This document shows positions 1 through 8,807 of a stretch of DNA of 25,864 nt, in pieces. The stretch is from Perkinsus marinus ATCC 50983 (taxonomy: Eukaryota > Perkinsozoa > Perkinsida > Perkinsidae), in the NCBI RefSeq assembly GCF_000006405.1, contig NW_003206506.1, forward strand, positions 74,792 to 100,655. The letters run 5' to 3'. The first letter of the stretch is position 1. Each line of letters opens with the position of its first letter. Position numbers and translations under genes: made by a program. Below the pieces are notes generated by a model. The model saw nothing but the letters and a program-made list of their open reading frames with translations. It was not told where the DNA came from and searched no databases.

Positions 1-196
1 GGACGGAACTCATTGAGGGAGTTATTGTGACGCTTACTTTGGCTATGCACGCGTCGTATCATTTGTAAGTAACCGAGACCTTCAAGACCGGATTTGAAAG
101 TTCTGCTCTCTTCTCGACTTCCCCCCAGCCAGTGGTTATGATTGGATTGCAACTGTGAATGGCTTGGCATTCACTAAATTGAGCGCTCTTCTCTAG
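1..196 (+). CDS. Probable 3' end of an upstream gene, function unknown (partial)
   Basis: Reading from base 3, an open frame runs to a GTAAGT donor at 65. A pyrimidine-rich AG acceptor ends at 132, and the frame then continues in phase (133-193) to a TAG at 194-196. The intron would be 68 nt, within the range of the other introns here. The roughly 42 residues visible include a hydrophobic stretch (I-V-T-L-T-L-A-M) and a second mildly hydrophobic part, so a membrane protein tail is possible. I do not recognise a family. Support is one phase-consistent splice and one stop codon, so chance remains a real alternative. Confidence 0.35.
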
Positions 197-247
197 CGGA
201 GAGGAGTACGCTGTGGCGGGCTGAGGGTAAGCCTTCCGTGAGTCGTT

Positions 248-367
248 GTAAAGCTTCTTCGCGTGCCCGTACTGGACCTATCCTGGTTTGTGATCTCAGA
301 AGTTACGCAGCTTAGGGGACTCTGAGGGTACGGCGCATTGATGGGTCATCAGGTAGATGGTATGATT
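248..367 (+). pseudogene. 5S rRNA-like fragment (relic or 5S-derived element)
   Basis: From 292 to about 356 the sequence follows the 5S rRNA internal control region: GATCTCAGAAGTTACGCAG resembles the A-box core of eukaryotic 5S (GATCTCGGAAGTTAAGCAG), and GCATTGATGGGTCATCAGGT resembles the C-box part (TACTTGGATGGGTGACCACC). Spacing between the two parts is about right. The 5' forty bases match poorly and I could not pair the ends into helix I, so an intact gene is unlikely. Bounds are estimated from the usual 120-nt length. A 5S-derived SINE or chance similarity are the alternatives. Confidence 0.3.
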
Positions 368-817
368 ATCAAATGTGCGGAGAATACGAAGAAACTATAT
401 CGAATTGATGATATCTTACGCAACTGGGAAATTGTGAATATCGTCAATTTACTCACATGAGAAGTCGGGTGTTGTGTTGTTGACTCGCGGTGACTCGTAG
501 TAGGTGACGACAGTCCGGTATGGAGTGTCCATGCGAAGCGGTTTGATAAAAAAATATTCGCGGATGACATCAACTTCAAGGCAGCCGTCTCACTCCTTGC
601 GGCAACTCCTCTATACGGTGTAGAGCCAACAAAGGCACCGACTGAGCTCGAAGGGCATCTGCTTCTTCTGCTGGTATTGGTCTGCACAGGAGCTGAGTGG
701 TAGATTCCAGCGAACAGATTGAAGACTGTGCAAATCGCCCTGGAAAATGATGTAAGCCAAAGTTGGCCGGGGTGGCCAGTGGGCGATTGAGAGCAAGGCC
801 TTGAGGTGATCTGGTAC

Positions 818-890
818 TTTGTACCTCCCAGCCTGGGAGGGTACCAAATAGTCTATCGCTATATCAGGGACCTGATTCGGGTAGACTATT
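818..890. repeat. Degenerate double hairpin
   Basis: Two palindromes lie side by side. The first (about 818-848) has the perfect core CCTCCCAG-C-CTGGGAGG, with one central base, and arms extended by TTTG/TACC with two one-base bulges. The second (847-890) has outer arms AATAGTCTA and TAGACTATT and an inner pair ATCAGG-GA-CCTGAT, with a non-matching internal loop. The architecture matches the cleaner pairs at 4977-5030 and 20675-20748, so this looks like an older copy of the same kind of structure. Confidence 0.55.
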
Positions 891-1383
891 CGACACCTCA
901 CTGTTGTTCCTCTCGTGCTGGAGCTCGATATTTGACAAATGTTCGCTGACCCACTGAACAACTCGAGTTGAAGGCATAGGTTGGCGGAAACAGATAGCAT
1001 GATAATGGATATCCGAGTTTTGGTCACAAGGGGCTTTATGGAGTGCCAACCAATTCAGGTAAAATCAGATAACAGTTCAGAACGGCACTGCAATGGTGCT
1101 CTAACAGTTTCTTCCTTACTAGAATCATATGCGTTGGGTTCTTCAATGTTGAGGCTCAGCGACTCTCACCTCTGGCTGGATTCACTCTAGGTTCATTTTG
1201 AGCGGGCTGGGATAGATTCTCGGTATGTAGATTTGAATGCTCTCAGCGTGAGACGGTTCTTATCCCGGCTCGTCTCGTGATACATTGCCCTTAGTCGTTT
1301 CTGAGAGTTATTGCAGCACCCTACCGTACCATTCTCATTCGGTGCGAGAACGGAGGGTCGGGGTCTGTGAAAGTCTTCGCTTA

Positions 1384-1425
1384 CTCGACGATGTGTATAC
1401 AGGGTTTGGTGAGCCCTTCGGCCCT
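1384..1425 (+). repeat. Short dispersed repeat, copy 1
   Basis: Contains TACAGGGTTTGGTGAGCCC followed by TTCGG, preceded by CTCGACGATG. The same roughly 40-nt word recurs at 10777-10816 (nearly identical) and, more diverged, at 12661-12694. Flanking sequence here does not match those copies, so it is not just part of the larger duplication. No RNA or protein function recognised. Confidence 0.6.
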
Positions 1426-1547
1426 CACTTTTCCATCCGGACTTGACATTCATCCTCCCCTCAGCAGCTCGCCCCTGTCTAGTCGGTAGTCTGTCTCACT
1501 TCGCCCGTCGTCCTCTGCTTGCCTGCCTCACCCCTCGTCCTGGCCTA

Positions 1548-4500
1548 ATGCATCATTTTAATAACAGTACAGTATCGAACACAGAAATACGACGACGACC
1601 GCACGTCTCCTATGGAGAGAGGTCCAACTCAGTGCTACAACAGCTGCAGGAGCTAGCCAAAGGTTGTCGGTGTCACCGGAGTCTGCCCAGAACTGGGGTG
1701 GGGAGCCGCTCCCTAGGGGTTAGTCAGAATACCATACCTCACGGCTGGCAAGGCTTTGCTATGCGGGTAAACGATCCTAGAGGGCTCATTGGGGTCAATA
1801 GTGCCTCTCAGGATCGCGCCAAGTTCTGCACTGCCGTTGGGGATGCTCAGCTGGTCGAGGAGGGTCCACCAGCGGTCCAGGTGGTAGGCCCACTAGAGCT
1901 GAGTAAGCTTGTGACAGTTGCCTTTCGTTGGAAATTCAGTCTGTAGGCGACGTGGGTCCTGCGGGCTCAATCGAGGAGTCCTCACTGGTAGAGAGGAACG
2001 GTCAGGGAGTAGCAGCAGGCAAGCAACCGAGAGTCCACAAACGACAGAATGTATGGCATTTCCGCGACGATCATTCAGAATCTTTTTCCAGACCGGTCCA
2101 CTTCCTCTACCTCCAACACTGACAGCTCTGAGGAATCTACTCGAACCTACTGGGGCCACTTGGGTCGACACCGAAAATGAATTAATAATGGCGGAGCTGT
2201 TGTCTACCGTCAGCAGTACTCGAGATAGTCTCATATCCCTGGGGGTCTTCAACAGCGATAACACGACTAACTTCCGTATCCCCCGACACGCTGAACTCCA
2301 CAGGTGAAATTCCTCGTGTTTCCCCTTGCGTGGCATAGTAGTCGAGAACTCAGCTGTAACTATGTAGACTCGGAGACTGGCTAGTGAAGCTCCTTTGATT
2401 ATTTGAATCAACAAACCAACACGAATTTTGAAAAGTCGTGACATGAAGTTTCGGAAAATTCAATTTTCCGCCTCCCGCAGTGTGATGAAATTCATTGTAT
2501 ATATCATCAACTACATGAAATTTGGATACTCCATTTTTCCTGGATGCTATTCGTGAGAATTACTGCACTTAGTCATCAGTGAAATCGGCATTACCGATTT
2601 ACAGGTATGCTGTTTCGGCTACGTTTGAGGATCGTTTCCCGAGGCCGCTGGCTTTCGCCATCCTACACCAACGCGGGGTCGTAGAAGTATTAGAAAGGAA
2701 AGTAGCCCTTGAAGGCCCCTGGTCTGTTGAAGCCAGTCGTTGTTGGCTTCTCAGACGTATGTTCTTCCCTACGGTCAGCGCACTATGGATTTTCTAACTA
2801 ACATCATATCGTCCCGCCGCGGTAATCTACAGACGCCAGCGTTCGCCTTCAATTTACAGGAAGCTCTGCGGTACTTCGCCATAGATCGGTAAGAGCCATT
2901 TCCCCTGTTCGGTGTGATCATCGTAGCCGCCGTAACAGACCGAGTGAGATGCTCTACGTCGACGCGGGCGACTTGGCTGTATTAGCGTGGATCCTGGACT
3001 CTGCCGCTGGTAGTGCATGCTATGATATCGACTATCTCAAGTCGATCTATGGGAACGACATGAGCCATAAACGACCCAGAGAGGCGACGTCACTGCAGGA
3101 GTGAGGGGGATCCCGGTCGGCTAGAGGTCAGTGACCAAGTCAGGTCTCATCCTTGGAGAATGCTGGTCGACCATGACTTGCCCGAGTCTAGTGATCTCGC
3201 AGTTGCCTTGTCCAGCAGGGTAGTACATCAACCGAGGGCCTATCCTATTGATTCCGGGCCGTGCATTAGGTGGAGAGCCACGGTCAGACGGCTGTAGCGT
3301 TGTTCCAAGAGCTGCCGGTGGCTCGGCTGTTGACTCTGATGTCAGTCACTGGAGCTCCGTTCGACCATTCGATCATGCAACGGTGGCGCTCTGACCTGGA
3401 AGGTAACAATTCGCGTATGTCTTCGCATCGTGTATAATCGTTTCGGTCGATATCTAACGGGATATGTGTATAATCAGTGACCGTGGCAAAGCTGGAGCGG
3501 GAGGCCCAAGCTCTGGTGAAGAAGGAGGTCCTCATGACATCGCCTGCCCAGGTTTGCCGCCGTGTATTGGTCCGCCCTCCGTTACACTATGGTGGCAGGT
3601 AGCTGCCTTGCTGTACGATGACCTAGGGCTACAGCCTCCAGCTGGTCGTAGAAGCCGTAGTACGGGGGACGAGGTGAGCATTAATTTCAAAAGAGTTCGA
3701 CGAGTTGTGGTATTAGGTGTTGAGCATGATGGTCGACCAGCACCCAGTAGTGTCGATCATACGCAAGCACAGACAGGTCGCTAAGCTCATCACGACTTAT
3801 GTGGACACTATAAGGTCGCTGCCCGAGAGCTCACCCAAGCCTGGACTGCTGGAATACTTCCGACCACAGAATGGAGTGTCCGAAAGCTGCAATTTTCTGG
3901 GCAAAAACCGCCTATACACTGTTTGGAATCAGACCATGACGGTCACTGGTCGTCTATCCAGCAGCAATCCGAATCTTCAAAACATACCACGCTCGCACGA
4001 ATTCGAGGACCTCGGTGTCATCAGTCTGCGGAAGGCTTTCATCTCTCCCATCTTGGACTCCCATTGTCTGGTCAGTGTTGACTACCGCCAGGTCGAGATT
4101 AGGGTCTTGGCTCACTTCGTGGGCCCAGGGGCGCTGCGACGGAGTTTTTCGGTGGATGGTGCTGACATTTACACCAATATGGCTGCTATGATACTGCGGA
4201 AAGCAGCTAATGACGTGACCAAGGAAGAGCGGAACAAGGCCAAGGTCTGCTGCTTGGCGTTGGTCTATGGCTCGGGTATCCACTTGCTGGCTAGACAGAT
4301 GGGAGTCACCACGACTGTGGCTCAAGGGTTCAAGCGACAGTTTAACTACGCCTTCCCCGAATTGGAGAGATGGATGGTGAGAGTTTGGCATGCAGCGAAA
4401 GGGAAGAAGTACGTCGAGACCATATGCAAGCGACGGAGGAAAATCGAACTGGACGGAGGAGAGCTCACTAGTGAGGCTAAGCGGTTCTGCATCAATAGTA

Positions 4501-4796
4501 TCATTCAAGGCAGCGCCGCGGACATCATGAAGTCGGCCATGGTGCAGATAGCGCACGCCCTGGACGAGGCTCAGTGGAAACGTGGTCGTCCACAACTGCT
4601 TCTGTCGATTCATGATGAGTTCGTCCTGAGTTGTCACCAGGAGGATGTGGAGAGGTTGGGCCGATTGCTGCTGCGGGAGATGCGGAATCCTGCACTCCCG
4701 GGTCACGATGAGGACGACCCCTTCAGTGTTCCACTGGAGGTGAGCATGAAGTATGGTCACAACTGGGCCGATATGAGGGAACTCATTATTGCTTAG
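1548..4796 (+). CDS. Family-A DNA polymerase, POLN/POLQ type
   Basis: Template-dependent DNA polymerase of the group used in translesion synthesis and break repair, expected in the nucleus. Phase-consistent exons: 2605-2701, 2755-2888, 2939-3100, 3144-3219, 3270-3402, 3478-3551, 3599-3673, 3717-4796. Earlier exons 1548-1880 and 1918-2303 fit the phase but are tentative; this model gives 849 residues. In the last exon I see TVTGRLSSSNPNLQNIP, motif A DYRQVEIRVLAHF (Asp codon 4080), the O-helix R-x3-K-x7-YG (4230-4271) and motif C HDE (4611-4619). Exons at 2755-3100 resemble the degenerate exonuclease-like domain of POLN/POLQ (FAFNLQEALRYF, LAVLAWILD), and I see no catalytic Asp-x-Glu there, so proofreading is probably absent (inference). 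No helicase domain is visible upstream, which favours POLN-like architecture. The 301-nt intron 2304-2604 is far longer than its 37-75 nt neighbours and carries a palindrome; a separate start near 2605 cannot be excluded. Confidence 0.85.
2452..2495. repeat. Small palindrome pair inside a long intron
   Basis: CGGAAAATT-C-AATTTTCCG (2452-2470) has nine-base perfect arms around one base. ATGAA-A-TTCAT (2485-2495) follows 14 nt later with five-base arms, again around one base. The second is short enough to be chance. Both lie in the proposed 301-nt intron of the polymerase gene. Confidence 0.45.
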
Positions 4797-5294
4797 AACG
4801 TTACATTATTACAATTCTAACATTACTGCACGATGTTTTCAACCATAGCGACTGCTTCTGAGATTCCGCGTGTTGCGTTGTGGAGTATTCTGGGGGAATA
4901 ATATTATAATGACACTGAACTTGCCTATTCCCACGATGATGATATTTTGGAAGTTTCTCGAAGGGTGGTAAGGTAGATTTATGATCCTCACTGAGGATCA
5001 TAAATATCTACTGAGGATTCCTCAGTAGATCGAGGAACGCTGTCGTATAACGAATAACCAGCGAATTTCCTCTGCATAGTCGTTATCTCGCTTGGGAAAG
5101 AGGAAAGTTCTCTTACAAATTCATAAGGGGGCTTCGACGAACTCACAATTAGGATGGCTAAGCAGATTCACAAGAGTGCTCTATAATAATCACTGAGTAG
5201 TTATTAATAATATTCCGACTCGGAACAATAATATCGTATAACATTACACTGAGATATTTCCGAGGTTTCAGTTGAAATTTTTTGTGACGTTCTC
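4797..5294. other. Intergenic spacer between polymerase and RMD5-type gene
   Basis: AT-rich spacer between two genes on the same strand, so it must hold the 3' end of the first and the promoter of the second. The one clear structure is the double palindrome at 4977-5030. I see no RNA gene or coding frame. Confidence 0.6.
4977..5030. repeat. Tandem perfect palindromes (double hairpin)
   Basis: Two abutting perfect palindromes, each with a single unpaired centre base. Palindrome 1 is 4977-5005: ATTTATGATCCTCA, centre C, then the exact complement (14-base arms). Palindrome 2 is 5006-5030: ATCTACTGAGGA, centre T, exact complement (12-base arms). A GTAGAT just upstream (4973-4978) pairs with the ATCTAC that begins palindrome 2, nesting them. 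Both tips share a TGAGG/CCTCA core. Arms this long and perfect are not expected by chance in 26 kb. Confidence 0.9.
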
Positions 5295-8162
5295 ATGGCC
5301 TCGACGCCGTCCGAGAGGCCACCTCCCACTATGGCGAGCATCATGAAGGACGTGGAAGCTGTGGGCAACGAGCAGACCAGAGCCTTCAACGAGGCCGAAC
5401 AGCAGATCGGCCGACTCCGGGAAGCCTTGTTGTCTGTTCGTAACGGAGTACGTTGATACTATCATCACAAGTGTCGCACTAGTCTGCCTCAGGGGACAGC
5501 TGAGGAGCTTGCCTCCCTGGCTGCTAAAGCGAAGGAGTCGAGCTCCGCATCAGTGCTTGCGAAGCGGCATCAGAGTTATCACGCCAGACTTTCACAGTTG
5601 TCTCGATCCCTCTCGGAGTAAGTGGTGCCTATCTTTCTATGAGCTACATAGTGCTGGCCTTGGTAGGTTCCAGAGCATTGCTGAGGAAGATGTCACTAAG
5701 GCGATACGACAGCATGTGATGCCGAAGTCAGCGGAGACGGTGGAACAACAGGCTGATTTCTCACGGTATATGCGGAAAATTGTGGCTGTGAGTGAATCTT
5801 GATGGCAACTTAAAATACGTGTCACCATGATAACAGGTGCATCTCTTGCAAACGGGAAAATTCGAAGCCTTTGAAAGTTTCGTCAAGGAGGTTGAGCATC
5901 TCGATGGGATCACGGACTTGGTTCCTGAACAGTGAGAACTCTTGGTCCCACTACGGTGCTCGATTGCCCTTATCTGAATAGTTACTCTCGTATATACAGG
6001 GAAGCTGAGCGCATGAAGTCTAACGGGGAGCTGGAGGAGGCTATAGAGTGGTTCAAAGGCGACAAGCAGGCAACTGGGAGAGCAACAGCTCTCAGGAAGG
6101 AGATAGTTGAGAACACTCGGAGAGACCTCCTCCTGCAGAAGGTGACCATCCTAAGGAGACTGCTTGAACTGTATCGAGCTCGGCTTCAGGTATGCAACAT
6201 GATAGGGAGCTGTCTAGACCCGGCTGCTATACTGGAGTGGGTGGATGATCAACAGATTGGTGGTGTTCACTTACAACTAAGGTACATCCGCGATAATTTC
6301 GGAGGTGGGGCCTCTACGGTTGGCGATGAGGAACAGCAGAAAAGGCTTCAGAGTTGCCTTCTGGTTCTCGCCCTCCCGGCAACGAAACGAGATGGTCACT
6401 TAGGTAAATCAACATGAGATATCTGTTATTTAACCTTCGATTGTTGTTGCTTCAGCTGAAGCTGATGGACTTGACAGCGACGCTTTGGATAGATTCTGGA
6501 CTCTATACTATCGTGGAACTTGGCCGGTAGGTGAAAGAGCTGCACTACTGTTATGAAATTAACGTGGTGGCTCAAGGGCCATGTGTACTCCCCGCCCAAG
6601 GAGGAGCCCGCCCCGACTGTAGAAGATCCCGTCGATGAACCAGCGCAACCTTCTGAATGCCCTCCTCCAAAGCGGTATCGATTATGGACCCCTGAACCAC
6701 GCGAGGGGTAAGAGAGATGCCCGAGAATGCAGCACTGCAGTGTTCGGTAGGTATGCTCGAACTGGCAACTACTCTGCATGTATTGCACCGAGTGTCATCC
6801 CGCCTGGAGACGTCGAGGAGACTATCACTACGACCAAGGCCAGCTCGTAAGCTACTCGAGCTTCATCCCTTTTTTCTGAGTGTTCCGGGAGCTCCTAGTC
6901 AGGCACGATCCAGTTTCGCTGCACTGTTGGGACGACGATCCTATTGTGGCGTCCACTGTAGCAATAGGATTGGATAAGCATGACTCGAGCCGGCATCTGT
7001 GATAGGTTCCTGCGGTCACCGCGGTCGACAGTCGTTTCCAACCAGGAGGGGAGTTCTTCTCATTCCCATCGCAACGGTGAGTTTTGCTTCTACTGTAGGC
7101 AGAACTGAGGGAATGGGCTGCAGCAGAATCCGCCTCCAACGGAGAGATCGTGACCGGGCACCTATTCGTATAATACGGCGAAGTCCTGAATCACCTAGGA
7201 CAACTCGAGACTGGAGTCGCCAGGTGGGGTTTCCAATGCTTTATTAGAAAGGATTTTGAGTTTTCAGCCTCGTTCTTCTGCCGAGTACATCTCGCCAAGA
7301 GCTCCGAGACCTACGGCTATTCAGCTGCATGACGCGAACTTCGTCATGCGCATTCTCGCAGTACCGTGATGAGGAGCTGAGATACATTACCTTTGGCGCT
7401 TTTAGGAAAATGCTCGTCGCGTTGTTGGGACGCCTGACCCACCATCAACACCACCGCTGGACGAGACACCAACTGAGCCTGATGACAGGTGAACAACTGG
7501 TTCCTGGCCCCCTTCATCGTCTGGGCGAGGCAATATAGAGATGCGCTTGAGTCATCATCACAGGTTTATACGTTCGAGTCGCGTTCTCTCGCAACCATCT
7601 GAGGGTGACGTTCCGGGAGTACCGAAAGAATCTCCGCTGTACTTGGTGAGTTTAGATGTATGATCAGGGCTTCGGCTATGTCTTTTTTGTGGCAGCTGTT
7701 GGCTAGCGGCAGAGTCGCCGTTCGCCAGCTCCTGGAGGTCCAGTCTGTTGTACAGCGTCATGAAATGCTTGGAGTGAGAAGAGCAAGTTGCGGCGTGCTT
7801 CATGGATGCGCATGCTAGGTGCCTTGTGAATCGTTACCAGTCGAGTTCGACTTGCCAGAGCGGTTCACACCTCATTCGGTGTTCACTTGCCCAGTGTCTC
7901 GTAAGATGACAACCACAGCCGACGATTGGGATAGACCCGACTTCCCGATAATTCTCGTGAGAGTACTTCGATGATTAGTCTCAAGTAGATGATGTTTCAG
8001 GTCTGCGGTCACGTTGTGAGCAATTCAGCATTTCGACAGATAGTCATCACTGCGCACCGCCGGAAAGGAACAAATAATGGACGAGATATAAATATCAAGT
8101 GTCCCATATGTCCAAGGATCATGTTATCTTCTCAAGCTATACCATTGCGAAATTTGGGTTAA
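5295..8162 (+). CDS. RMD5: RMD5/GID2-type RING subunit of the GID/CTLH E3 ubiquitin ligase
   Basis: Seventeen exons, all phase-consistent: 5295-5447, 5493-5617, 5667-5787, 5837-5931, 6000-6403, 6456-6526, 6577-6707, 6751-6846, 6899-6950, 7006-7076, 7124-7223, 7268-7360, 7406-7488, 7564-7645, 7696-7773, 7819-7956, 8001-8162 (684 residues). In yeast and animals the RMD5 RING pairs with the MAEA/GID9 RING to ubiquitinate targets in cytosol and nucleus. A LisH/CTLH-like segment begins near residue 134 (VHLLQTGKFEAFESF). A CRA-like region follows, and after residue 553 ESPL...LLASGRVAVRQLL matches the conserved segment before the RING. The RING has Cys609 (FTCPVS), Cys633-Gly-His635, and Cys665/Cys668 (KCPICP), the reduced ligand set typical of RMD5. 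Human RMD5A is 391 residues; the excess is mainly a proline/charged, probably disordered insert at about 324-553 spread over exons 7-14. The acceptor at 6576 (AAG) is the weakest splice call. Confidence 0.9.
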
Positions 8163-8807
8163 TTTCTGTCTATGTCGCCCCGTTGCGTTCGGAGTTTGTT
8201 GCTCCCCGAGAATAGATTGTGTATGGGAGCAGTTGATCCAGTTGCGCTGTAGCACTGTCTACTCGAGCTCGAATGCAGAATTCATAGAAATAGGTTGCCG
8301 GATGGTCAGATAGTATGTTGCACCTTGATGACAAACAGCCATAACCCTCAATCGAAATACATGACGACTTTCACCTCGATAATGACAACTCGTTGAAGAA
8401 TTGCAGCTAATGCTTCAAAATCCATCGCTACGCTTTCCTCTCAGAGGAAGTCTCTCAGCAATGTCATTGGCTGAGGTGATCCGAACTCGAGTGTAATTCA
8501 ATCCAACATGCTTATATCCAACATTACTTTGTTCAACATTCTTCAAGCGACGAAACAAAGAAACCAGCAAGACGACTTATTTCCCTCTCTGACGAACTAT
8601 TGATAACAACTCTATCCTACCCCAACTTCCAAGTAATTCACCTCAGTTTGGAATACTCATCAACACAACACCGAATGTTCTTCGTTCACTCTACACAATC
8701 ACTAAGCACAGAGATTAATTGATAAATAATGTACTGCGATAGACGTGCATAACCCTAGGAAAAATTTCCTCATGGAGCATTTCTATGGACGGTAAAGACG
8801 TAGCAAA
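8163..8807. other. Spacer between convergent genes
   Basis: Lies between the stop of the RMD5-type gene and the stop of the first array gene on the opposite strand, so it contains two 3' ends and needs no promoter. AT-rich with several ATTCAAC/CCAACAT-like words near 8500-8545. No coding frame or RNA gene seen. An element shared with the other array genes lies at 8726-8735. Confidence 0.6.
8726..8735 (-). promoter_or_regulatory. Conserved downstream element of array gene 1
   Basis: ATAATGTACT on the plus strand (AGTACATTAT in the gene's sense), preceded on the plus strand by GATTAATT. It starts 73 nt past the stop codon, against 75 nt for array genes 2 and 3. Position suggests a 3'-UTR or transcript-end signal (inference). 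Confidence 0.4.

Larger units (their letters stand above)
197..1547. other. Long stretch without a convincing gene
   Basis: About 1.35 kb in which no reading frame on either strand chains through plausible splice sites into recognisable protein. It holds a 5S-rRNA-like fragment near 291-360, a degenerate double hairpin at 818-890 and one copy of a short dispersed repeat at 1384-1425. The pyrimidine-rich stretch around 1440-1545, just before an ATG at 1548, could be the leader of the polymerase gene. Confidence 0.5.

Noticed and set aside
3954-4760. Long open frame on the minus strand opposite the polymerase core (268 codons)
   Set aside because: It is the mirror of a plus-strand exon with all polymerase motifs and codes for nothing recognisable.
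6560-6590. GGCTCAAG resembling the end of the dinoflagellate/Perkinsus spliced leader
   Set aside because: Only eight bases match and the rest of the leader is missing; no spliced-leader gene was seen in the window.
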